From NCBI GenBank assembly GCA_030248215.1, contig JASANG010003387.1:1-64000 (forward strand): a DNA stretch of 64,000 nt, given 5' to 3'. The translations under genes and the position numbers were made by a program. The notes under the pieces are model-generated. The model was given only the letters and a program-made list of their open reading frames with translations. It was not told where the DNA came from and ran no database searches. Of this stretch, positions 11,488 through 44,468 are shown one piece after another (the stretch's first letter is position 1; the number at the start of each line of letters is the position of its first letter). The DNA is from Enoplolaimus lenunculus. Lineage: Eukaryota; Nematoda; Enoplea; Enoplida; Thoracostomopsidae.

Positions 11488-11710
11488 TTGGCCCATGTTA
11501 CTTTAAGTGGCATCCAGGTTTGTGGTGGGTTAGGTTTAGATTCTAGATTATATTTTTTGCTTAGGCTTAGGCTTAGGAATACGCTTTTGCAACGCGTAAG
11601 CTTTAGGCGTAGGCTTAGGGAATACGCTTTTGCAACGCGTAAGCTTTAGGCTTTAGGCTTAGGAATACGCTTAATCTACTGTTACGCCCCTTGAAGTAAC
11701 ATTGGCCCAA
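11488..11710. mobile_element. MITE with TTAGGC-like interior (copy 1)
   Basis: The ends TTGGCCCATGTTACTTTAAG and CTTGAAGTAACATTGGCCCAA are inverted. The interior repeats GCTTAGGCTTAGGAATACGC with GCAACGCGTAAGCTTTAGG. Related copies are at 29649-29832 and 57042-57203. The TTAGGC word equals the nematode telomere repeat, though here it sits inside a transposable element. Confidence 0.7.
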
Positions 11711-12112
11711 AATTTATGTTTATGAATATAATCACATGTTTATGATAAAGTTCAGAATCAAAACTTTTATGGTTGAACTGTTGTGATTGTTTTTGCCAAA
11801 CAGATTTGCACCATAATGCATAATATTAGTTTTTAAATTTATTCACAATATAACATTAAACGTATTGAATTAATTTCTCGACAATGGATCGGACTGCAGT
11901 TGAATCGAACCGAGCAATAGTGTTTTTTGACGTTTATTGTAACTGAACGGTTGGGATTTGTTGTGACGACTGGCGAAATAATTGATTTATATTATTTATA
12001 CTTTTAACCTTGGAAACGTTCCAGTGGACAGCGGTTTGGCTCCGGTGACATTTAGGTCGAAAACCGATAATATATACGTACGTATCTGTAAAACGGAATT
12101 TTATACTGCAGA

Positions 12113-34270
<22,158 letters not shown>

Positions 34271-36012
34271 TCACGGACTATAATGACGGAAACATATAAA
34301 TTGTATACAGTAACACTAGATAGATTTCGGTCAATGTACAACAAAACAATGCTTATAGAAAACAATTGTATTGTGTAGTTTTTTTTTGTTCTAAATGATG
34401 TGAATTTAGCCAGGGGGGGTTTTTTAGTTACATTGGCCGCGGCTGCCACCCAGTCCACTGTGCGAGCTGTGAACGGTTTCGCTCGGTTGGCATAATTTAA
34501 ATTAAAAAGCTAAAAATCTTAGTATTCGGTCTGCTTATTGTTTGTTCGGGATATATAAAAGAAAACAATTTTAAAGTTTTTTCGATTGTTTGACAAGACG
34601 ATAGTGATGATTCGCTTTACAAGAATCGCGTATCTTACCAGTGAGCTCTAATAGCATAACCACGGTAGTAGATTTGTAAATGTAAATAGTACAACATATG
34701 TGAATAGTACAATAGGCTACATTTCAACTATTTCAGTTTCGATCGAAGTTTAGGACAAATTATGTGTGTATATTTCACGTGTTTCGGTATGCTGTAACGG
34801 TCGCAATTTTTGTTTAGAAAACAGAATTATACTAAGTAGTATCACATCCGGCCTGAATGTGTCTGTTTCTATGTACTGTAGTGTCCAGAATAAAGGGGGG
34901 GCTGATATTTATTTGGCCTTTCCATAGGGTACCCGCCCGCCCCCCCCCCCCGTTATTAGGTTACGGACCGTTATTTATTTTCAACCCGGCCTCCGCTACC
35001 CTGCGTTATCCGGTATTGTAACTATCCGGTGAATTAAACATTTTTTTGCTTTGCATCAAAAGCTTGAGTGATAATGCAAGGTTTTATTTTGGAATGTTAC
35101 TTTCAAAACTTAAGTACGCTTTAAGTTTCGAATTCAACTTTATTTGGTCCTTGAGTCATTTATGCGCTACAGTTATTGATAATTGACATTTATGAACTAA
35201 TTAGGGTTTAAGGACTCATCCGCTTACAGACTCTTATTAGGGATACGGACTCCTATTGATCGGGACTCAAAATGGGGACTCCCTCTTATTCGGGTCACTA
35301 CAGTCGTTTCCGTATGTAAATCTTAGTAATTCGTTTAGTAAACTGTTGGACACATTTTTCTATTAATATCGGCGCTCTTTGTGTGTTTTTGGCGATTTTT
35401 CATAAATATTGTACCTATTTCGGTACAAGCCTATAACACCATTACATAGATGCTTAGCTTTATATTACTGGTTATTTTTTGGTTTTGTGTATATTATGTG
35501 ACTAGCAATATATATGCGATGCATTTCCCATACAGATGCTTTTAGATTTTCATGCCTCAGCTACCCTAAAAACAACTACGATGTTTTATTTTATAACCTT
35601 GTATAGTTGAAAACCTGCCCAATACAGGTTGAGCATAACGATTTGTGGCACAAAATTTGTTGTAGCTCTGGGTGTACCTTAACCCAACTTGCTCGATGTT
35701 GTCAGTTCATAACGTTTAACGTTGTCAACTGACCCGAAATTTTTATAGCCACGAAAGATAGCCTAAAATCAAAGTATTTGCTTTACAGATGTTTGCTTAA
35801 TTTATCAAATTAAATACTGTTCTAATTACTAAAATTTGATATCATCTTCGTCTCGGCGAATTTTGTTGCCCTTGGCTCGGTATTTTCTACCGTCAGGTGC
35901 ACCATGCTGTCCTACCTCGAGTGACGCCTATTTTTATAATCTTAATAAAATATATTGTTGGGTCTTTTGCATAGCGGATATTGAGAAGATAAAGGGAAAA
36001 GATATTAAACAG
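34271..36012. other. Intergenic after adducin
   Basis: No gene or clear poly(A) site that I would stand on; ATTAAA near 34500 is a candidate. A tRNA-Thr-like half (minus strand, about 34606-34652) and C/G homopolymer runs near 34930-34960 are the only notable features. Confidence 0.6.
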
Positions 36013-36358
36013 TAGAGTACAACCGGAGGTATGGCTCCGGTTCCGGCAGAAAATCCGGCTCCGGTAGAATTTGTGCCGGAGGTTCCGGCAAATTCGGTAG
36101 TAAAATTTTGCATAATGTTCCTAAATTTATCTGGTTAGCGCGTTTCGATTGACTTTTGTAACAATTTTCATGAAAGATTTGCCGAAATTTGACAGAAAAT
36201 TAGTGTTAAACCAAACAACTAAAACATTTTGCAGATATTGGCTAAAATTATATAACTAATCAACCATCATTTTTACTACTTAATTTCGCCTCACCTCCGG
36301 CTCCGGCAAGTATCGTTGACCTCCGGCTGCGGTATGTTTCACCTCCGGTTGCACCCTG
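36013..36358. mobile_element. hAT-like MITE with CCGGAGG words
   Basis: TAGAGTACAACCGGAGGTAT ... ACCTCCGGTTGCACCCTG, flanked by a perfect 8-bp duplication TTAAACAG (36005-36012 and 36359-36366). The ends are the usual CAGGGTGCAACCGG but the reiterated word is CCGGAGGT / CCGGCTCCGG. The right end of a relative is at about 37230-37360. Confidence 0.9.
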
Positions 36359-36366
36359 TTAAACAG

Positions 36367-38086
36367 ATATTCAAATATAAACGTTTAACCGCTTAGCCAA
36401 CGTTCCACTTCTGAAACAGGTACCTACGTTTAGGTACGTGGTATTATGCAGTGCGTAGTTGTATCAGAGTTGAAAGTGGGTAAAGATTTTTACCCGACCA
36501 GCGCTTTACAAACCCAAATATGAATTTCTTAGCCGCGTCAAAAAGAAAAAATTGTTGGTGATTCACACTTTAATGAAGTTGAAAGTTTACTAGAAACAAC
36601 AAAATTTGAAACCAGCTAAACGAAGCACCGGTATATTAAAATTGCACAGCATCTGACCAGAAGTAAAACAGACCAGATCATGTTGACGTAACATTTGGAA
36701 TCTCGCTCGAATTACTTCACGCCCCTCATTAGCTAATGATGGCATCACAACCCGCTTTATATATTGGACCGACATGCGTTGTTCTCAGCAATACTTGGCT
36801 AGTATGAATATCAAATGACTGCCAGGATGTAACCAGATAACCGTTTCCGGTAAAAATCAGTGTCCGTTTCCGTCATAGAAATAACGGTTCTTTACGTTAT
36901 AAATTACGTATATATCGCTATTTCTCGGTACGCATAGGCTCCAATTGTTCGAAATGAAATTTAAATTACGAAATTTATCCAGAATTTAAAAAATTCGAAG
37001 CATTCGCCATTTTTTCATTAAAATTTCTGAAAGACCGGTGGATATATATATGCACGCCTCGACAATTGTGTTGGCAAAAAGAAACGTTTTGTAAATATTT
37101 ATACTTAAATTTCTTGTGTCGAACCAGACCAAAGTTGTTCCAGACGGCTGATAATGTTTGAGGGCTTTTAAATAATTCATATTCACGATTACCAATTAGT
37201 AAGCTTTTTAAATTTTATATTTAATGAATTTTCTGCCAAATTTCGGCAATTCTTTCATGAAAATTATGACAAAAGTCAATCGAAACGCCCAAACCGATAA
37301 ATTTAGGAAAATTATGCAAAATTTTACCGGAGCCGGAGGCAGACCTCCAGTTGTACCCTGGTGGTACACGATGTGTAAAAGACCAATTTCCCATTTAAAA
37401 CATGTTTATACGGGAATGTTAGGTGGCGACAATTTAAAACCCGATTAATTTTGTTGCGACTCTGGCGCATTTTTTCGATATCCCGCTCTGCACGATTTTT
37501 CACCTCAGGTTGTACCTTGCCTACTTTATGGCTTCAAAATCACACCGTCAGCTTTTTTGAGGTCTCAGGTTCCTGATCGACAATACTTGTGAATATACCG
37601 CAGACAAGAAAAATTTGGATTCCGGCTTGTTATATATTTGCCCCATTTGAACGTTTTCGACGATATTTATTCCAAACATGCTGTCGATCTCATGGTTTCA
37701 AACAACACAATTGTTGTGAACGTCTCACATCTTCAAAATCTATTACTACGCTCTATAAACTCGAAAACCAAAATTAATCCCACTGCTCAATGGTAGCATG
37801 AAATCACATTCACTTTATTTTTCAAAAGCGAAATGCTTTAACTATAACTACGACGAACGATAAAACTATATATTTAAATAATACGAAAACACATTATAAT
37901 AAATATATTACAGAGTGATGATTGGCGGCACAAATTCAATTCACATGTTATATATGTCAGAGGTCCAATGTTGCATTTACTAATGTATACACTTTCAGGT
38001 ATTACTAAGTTTTAGCCTTAGATTAAGTTTAAATGAACTCTAAATTACACACTCACGTATGAAATTGGAAATGTAGATAAGCAGCG
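36367..38086. other. Intergenic, MITE pieces
   Basis: 36468-36550 is a left end of the ACCCGCG-word element. 36823-36890 is a CAGGATGTAACC left end. 37230-37360 is a CCGGAGG-type right end (GTTGTACCCTG). No gene seen. Confidence 0.6.
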
Positions 38087-38221
38087 TTATTTCATTGAAT
38101 CCCAGCTATCTTTAGCTTCCATGAAAAATTCAAGATTATCAGGGTTTTCTACTCCCTCCAAACCAGATTTGAAGCCATCCTGTTTTTCTGACCGATTAAA
38201 CATGCTTTGAAACATGCGCAT
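38087..38221 (-). CDS. Small coding fragment or terminal exon, 44 codons
   Basis: On the minus strand from ATG at 38221 to TAA at 38087-38089: MRMFQSMFNRSEKQDGFKSG, then LEGVENPDNLEFFMEAKDSW and DSMK. The frame stays open further upstream (about 10 more codons, to a TAA), with no clear acceptor. The composition (acidic, aromatic, balanced codons) is far more protein-like than its surroundings. I do not recognise the family. It could be the last exon of a minus-strand gene, a micro-gene, or a piece of a host gene carried by repeats. The lack of an AG acceptor close upstream argues for a fragment. Confidence 0.4.
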   Translation of the reverse strand: MRMFQSMFNRSEKQDGFKSGLEGVENPDNLEFFMEAKDSWDSMK

Positions 38222-38269
38222 ACGTTTATATATTGAAACGAATTGGCAGGTTTCGGTTTTTTAAGTTTC

Positions 38270-38490
38270 GGTGGTCTGGAACCGGCACCAGAAGTCGAGG
38301 ATTCAGCAAATATATCGCTGTGTGGTTATTGTAAGTGATGCCTGATGAATAACTTCCGCCGGGAATTTGAGAATTTTCCGTTATAATTATGATCAGATAT
38401 TCAGAAAAATTACAAAACTATGAAAAACACAAAAGAAAACTATAGAAAACCTTTAGAAATAATTTAGTTTGAAAATTTTATTTCTTACCC
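38270..38490. mobile_element. Fragment of the GGTCTCGGT-word family
   Basis: GATGCCTGATGAATAA ... AACTATAGAAAACCTTTAGAAATAATTTAG...GAAAATTTTATTT matches 41820-41960 (GATGCCGGATGAATAA ... CATTAGAAATAATTT). The terminal words are lost on one side. Confidence 0.5.
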
Positions 38491-38654
38491 GGTGTGTCCG
38501 CATTTTTCATTTCGACCGCAGTTTCAATCCATTATCAATTATTTGACGTCGACCAACACAAACACACATACAATGTCAATCATAACAATAACAACTTTAA
38601 CGCAACACACTGACGGCCATATAATACTGCACGATACTCAAATCAAAACATTCA

Positions 38655-38850
38655 ATATATTGTATATATATATTGTACATATTATATATATATTGTATAT
38701 ATTATATATATTATATATATTGTATATATATATTGTATATATTATATATATTATATATATTGTATATATTATATATATATTATATATATTGTATATATTA
38801 TATATATTATATATATATTGTATATATATATTGTATATATATATATTAAT
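38655..38850. repeat. TA-rich satellite with TTGTATATA units
   Basis: [21 protein letters not shown] units of 14-22 bp repeat for about 200 bp. Open frames on both strands through it (Ile/Tyr repeats) are artefacts of the repeat. Confidence 0.95.
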
Positions 38851-39448
38851 TAAACCGAATATATACAATTAAATTACAACCACACTTCACTAATGATGCT
38901 TAATACCGCACTCCCCCCATTCATTTATAACTTGACTCTTCTAAACAGTGCCTTCTAATCAGTGCAGTAAAATTAGCAATTTTCCAGTTACTTGACACGA
39001 CAGTCATCTATGATTATCCACCAAGAAAGCTTACGTTGATTAAACGTGTAATTTCCAAAAAAACCATCCGTAATACAAATAAATGGCCATAATAGGCAAA
39101 TATACCTCTATACCATCGCGCAATATGTGAACTATTAACATCATAACTGATTAATAATAATATGCAAACGTAAAACAACATTAAATACAAACGTAACATA
39201 AAAATTAAACCCGAATATTACACATGCCGACACTTCGGATGAAAAATGATAAACACAAATTTTATTTAACCCTAATCTCGAGAGTGTATAATACAAGAGT
39301 GTGCAACTGTTGGTGTTCCGCATGGTTCAAAATGTATCACCGGGCGTTGTGTTTTTGGCCGACTCTGCCTGCTTGTATAGAGGGGGATCGCTACCACATG
39401 GATACCCCTAAATTAAACTATAAGCGGAGCATTTTTGTTGCTGGATAC

Positions 39449-40033
39449 CAGGGTGCGACCGGATTGCAAAGAACCGAATACCGGAACCGGATGCGGATAG
39501 TAATTTTTTACCGGAACCGGATGTTAACCGGATAGTGTATTTTTTTAATAAATCAATTTTTAGCACGTTAATGCGTCAGTAAATGTTAATTTATGTTTAG
39601 TGAACAGAATATTGCGTTTATATAAAGAGCGTGTTCTAATATTTGAAAATAATTGTGTGAAGCTGCAAATAATTGGTTTCTTTCTATAATATAATCCGAA
39701 TCGCTCATTCTTACCAATTAAGAAGACTCACCGAAATATCACAGCAAAACACTGTATATCTTACAAATTCCCACCCTAATCGCCACGTTACTAACCAAAC
39801 CATGTTCGGACAATCAAAGTATGCTCAAATACCTTATCGGTTCTGTTGGACTACTGTATACTTACATATAATGGGATTGAAAACATAACATATCACAACA
39901 TAGCTTGCAATACTTTGAGATTTACGAAATCATCACCGAAATCAGGTATCCGGTAGGGTTATACCGGATACCGAAACCGGATGCGGGTTTTTGCCGGATA
40001 GTAAACCGGAGCCGGGTATCCGGTCGCACCCTG
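39449..40033. mobile_element. hAT-like MITE, family B (long copy)
   Basis: CAGGGTGCGACCGGATTGC ... ATCCGGTCGCACCCTG. Flanks CTGGATAC and CCGGATAC agree at 7 of 8. The body is the reverse of 12989-13477 (shared GCACGTTAATGCGTCAGTAA, CACCCTAATCGCC..., ACCTTATCGGTTCTGTTGG) with an extra segment near 39620-39700. Confidence 0.88.
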
Positions 40034-40189
40034 CCGGATACATAGTGTCACGGTGCGCACAGGTTTCTTTTCTACACAGAATGTAACCAGTTGCATACCT
40101 TACTGAAGTATGCATCATCCACTCTTGGTAATATCAAGAGTCGAAAATGGCTCTATGAAGTGGATATATAAAACTAAAAATAATCAGTG

Positions 40190-40696
40190 AAGTCCTATTC
40201 ACACGTGGTGCAAGTTTTTGCAGCAAGAACTTGCAGTTGCAAGTTTCACCTGCAACACACTTTCACGCGTGAAGAATTGTGCACTCGAAATTTCTTCACT
40301 CGAAAACGCTTTTATACCGATTGAAATTCTTACCGATTGAAATTCTTACCGATTGAAATTCTTACCGATTGAAATTCTTACCGATTGAAATTCTGTTTAG
40401 AGTTTAAAAATGAAAACAAGCTGCGTCACAATCGCTGTAGATTACGAAATAGCAAACAAGTTTGACATTTGAATTAATTCAAGCGTCTTGAATAAACTCA
40501 AAATGTATGAATAAAATTCAAAAGCACTCGACAACATGTCTTCCGAGTGGCCAATCCAAAAAAATGCAGGTGCTCCAGTGACTAATTTGTTATTGTAAGA
40601 ACTTGAAAGCTGTTTTGTGGCCAAACTTGCACATCCAGTGCTCCAGTGACTAATTTGTTGCAGTAAGGACTTCAAGCACGCGGTGAATAGGGCTTA
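40190..40696. mobile_element. TIR element carrying a 16-bp minisatellite
   Basis: The ends AGTCCTATTCACACGTGGTGC and GCGGTGAATAGGGCTT are inverted (about 20 bp, imperfect). Inside, CTTACCGATTGAAATT repeats about five times at a 16-bp period (40316-40395), and CCAGTGACTAATTTGTT occurs twice about 57 bp apart. Confidence 0.65.
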
Positions 40697-41034
40697 ACTG
40701 AAAAAAATCGTAATTGACAACCTATCTAATGTTGGTTTTGGTCAGTAGTATATAACCATACATTCAACTGGTTGTCAAAAAAGGCGGCGCTAACCAGAGC
40801 TGGCGAGGCTTAAAATTGGCCAAAATTTTAGTCTGCATTTCCATCGAAATTTAGTTGACAAAATTTTAGCACGAAAATTTAAACGTTGCACACTTTGCAC
40901 AATTCACAACTGTTAGCACTAGATTAAATTCAATGTGTATATACGTATAAGTATATTTTGCAGACATATAAGCACACAGGGTTATTACAACGTACGTATT
41001 GTATACGCATTAATTTAAATAGAACTCAAAATCA

Positions 41035-41267
41035 GAGCCCATATTCTCAAATGCGTATAGTACCTACCATCAGTTAGCGATATAGGTTTTCAAACTGACG
41101 AACATCTGCAGTTGCACATATCAAAATTGGTACAGAAGTAGGGCAAATCCAAAAACGAGACCTATGTGCAGAATTTCGAATCTCACTACTATGCGCTGGT
41201 TCCAAAGTTATACAGGACCTATCACCAACCAGTGATAGATGCTATATACTTTTGAGAATACGGGCTC
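41035..41267. mobile_element. Short TIR element (GAGCCCRTATTCTCAAA)
   Basis: GAGCCCATATTCTCAAATGC at the left is inverted at the right as TTTTGAGAATACGGGCTC. The similarity continues inward for about 50 bp (CCTACCATCAGTTAGCGATA against CACCAACCAGTGATAG). No flanking duplication is evident. Confidence 0.7.
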
Positions 41268-42996
41268 ACGAAATAACTTCACTTTCATCATTTTACTAAT
41301 GTTTGTTGCGTTTTTATTCGATTGACTGATGATTTGAGCCATGGGGGCACGGGCGTACGATGAAAACAGTCAGCTGATAGATAAGCAGTGCCCCAAAGAA
41401 ACCCTTTGGACGCAACGCAACGCACCAAGTACAGATTGGCTAGAAATCTGCCGTGTTTTCACGGCTGCGCGTTTTGTGAAATTTTTTTAAATGTACCTTT
41501 GTTATAATATACTATGAACGATGATCTCGAGTTAAGCAGGTCAATATTTAAACGGTTATTCTTTAAACATCTAACTGACAAGTACACATAGGCAAATATT
41601 GTTGGATATATTATTACCTCAAAAAGTTATTGGTTAAACGTATATGCAAAATAGCAAAAAAAACACTTACCTAACAACTAATTTAAACGAGTAATTACAC
41701 GATGGGACTCTTATATGCCTGCCCCTATATACATTTAAGCAAGGTCTACGCAAAGGTTTCGGCGGGGCGTGGTTATCGCTGTATTGCCCAGGAAAGTGAA
41801 GCCCTGTATTGTTAAGGTAAATGATGCCGGATGAATAAAATTTCGCTGTGAATCTATAAATTTTTAGTTTCGCAACAATCAAGATTAGATATGCTTTAAA
41901 AATACAAAACAAACTACGAAAAACCCATTAGAAATAATTTATTTTGAAAATTTAATTTTTTTCGCTGACGACCAAAAATTGACCGAGACCGAAACTTTTC
42001 ATAGCCGGTCTCGGTAGTCAGGTCCACCGTAGTCGGGGCAAGTGTACAAGACTATAATTTCCGCCGACTTGTTTGATACGGCCCATGCTTCGTTTGAAAT
42101 ACGGACCAATAAGGAATTATTGAATTCCGGTTCCAGCGTTCCGCAATACAGGAACAGGATTTGGTTTTTTGTATGAATTCCGGCCGAAACAGGAATTTCT
42201 GTGAAACCCTGCTACTCTGGAACTCAAACTACATAGATAGCATTATTCAAAACAAGACATATATAATATACGTATATACGTACATACTCGCACTACCCGT
42301 GGCCAACACGCCATGTGATATTGAGGTAATAAAAACCACACAATCAATACCCAAACCGCAACAATGCATATACTTTATCACCTACGCCAGCCAGCGGCAC
42401 ACGTATTCCACGGATTTGACCGAAAAATGTTATACTGAAACCATACGGTTTTGATGAAAACCTTTGTTCCAAAATTAAAATCTAAATCGAGATATACAAT
42501 GTACAATATACGAAAAATATACATATACTGACCGCAGCTAATACTTCGTACGTAGTTCGTAGCATATCTGAGAAATGTACACTTTCAGCCAATTATATTG
42601 TACGAAAACCCTATTCTATTTTTTATATACTTCCTCAATAAAGATTGACAGTTTGCGTTGCAGTACCTTTGTTCTGGTTATCTTAGTCAGCAGTAATTGC
42701 GTTTTTGGAACCTAATTTGCAAACTCTCTTGTTCAGATAATTGTTCACGGTACGACAATATGCATGGTATGTTCAGTTATATATTTGACAAACAGATAAA
42801 AAAACTTTGTGACTATAATTATAGTTAAGCACACATACATCAATCTGTACATACATATCAACTGGGTGTGTGTCTCTGCACAGCCAAAATTTCGTACATT
42901 CACAAACTCGATCAACTATTTCGTGATCAGTACAGCACGTTACCCTGTTTCCATTGAATAAACGTTTAGAAGAACATAAATAAGTATCAGCGCGGT
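41268..42996. other. Intergenic
   Basis: 41820-42030 is a GGTCTCGGT-family piece. 42118-42212 has AACAGGAA words shared with 2150 and 58180. No gene; a 97-codon plus-strand frame at 42161-42454 has no features. Confidence 0.6.
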
Positions 42997-43092
42997 TCGC
43001 ATCGAATTCGTTTAGTTGAATCGCATCGAATTCGTTTAGTTGAATCTCATCGAATTCGTTTAGTTGATTCGCATCGAATTCGTTTAATTAAT
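42997..43092. repeat. 24-bp minisatellite, four copies
   Basis: TCGCATCGAATTCGTTTAGT plus TGAA repeats at 42997, 43021, 43045 and 43069 with 1-4 changes each. The unit includes the palindrome CGAATTCG. Confidence 0.95.
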
Positions 43093-43544
43093 TCGCCTCG
43101 AGCTACGCCATCTATGCATTATTGTTCAGTACTGCTCATTTACGATGAGGTTCGAACGTATGACCACAAAACAAAGCCAAAACAATCAATACTTACACTG
43201 GATATTAAAACAACAATCGTTTGTTAGTTACTCCAGATAAATATTGTTGATATCGCCAGCTCACTGCTACGGTCACTATAACCATTGTGTTGTAAGCATC
43301 AAGGCGCGTCACAGGTATGCTTTACTACCCAAGATTCACAGGCTATGCTTAACTACCCAAGATGGATCTGTGGAACTGTATCGTTGTTTTTGTTGTTCCG
43401 GCGGCATCAACCAGCTTAGGAAGCTTCGTTTGATAAAATGACAACAAACAACCCCATTGGGTCCGTCAGAAGCATTAAGGGCGCTAATAATTCACGGCGG
43501 AATAAAAGCTCCAAATCAGCACACTGTCATTATTATTATTGTTG

Positions 43545-43546
43545 TT

Positions 43547-43582
<36 letters not shown>

Positions 43583-44402
43583 GCCGTTGAGGCTGTTCGG
43601 TAGATGAATCTAACTCATTTCCGAACGAATTTAAAAAGTTCAACTCACCCGCGATATTCATTTCGTAGCTGAGAACGTCTTCTACCGGAACCGATATTGT
43701 ATTCGCAGTTTCCGGCAAACAAAATATCGATACATCGTCGAGATCGCCGCCTGTTGTTGATGTCGTTGTTGCTCCATATCGTTGATTGTTGCTTATCGTT
43801 AAATCACCGGAAAACAATCGCATATCTTGTTGACCCTCATCGCCTTTACATGGGTTTGGTCGCTCTTTGGCCGCGTCCGACCCGTATCCTATCAACGAAA
43901 CGCAGCCGTTATTTGTTGTGCTTGTGTATATTAATTTATTGTGTTGTAGTTGTCTTTGTTTGTCAGTTGTTTGTAAGCCGCTATAACTGTTCGTGCTAAA
44001 ATCATTATTATCATTAAAGTTGTACGAAGAGTCCAAGTTGGCTGACGATTGGTCACCTGCGCTATCATCACATGTCATTTCGTCAACGTCGCTACTACAA
44101 TTGAACATATATTGTTGTTGCTGTTGCTGTTGCTGTTGTTGTTGTTGTTGCTTATTATTATTTATCCTTTGTGACTGCACATTTTGAAATGATTGTAGTT
44201 GAATAAACTGAGGTGGCGCTGACAACTGTTGTTCAATTAACGACGGTCGATAATGGCGAACATGACCGGTGTTTTGTGGCAACAGATGATGCGGTGGTAA
44301 TCGATGGTTATGGTGCGGCAGCAAATGGTCTTGCTGTTGCAGTTGTTGTTGTAGTTGTTGTTGTTGTTGTAGTAGTAGTTGTTGTTGTTGTTGTTGTTGT
44401 AG

Positions 44403-44468
<66 letters not shown>

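Noticed and set aside
38492-38872. Ile/Tyr-rich frames over the TA satellite
   Set aside because: Pure simple-repeat translation on both strands.
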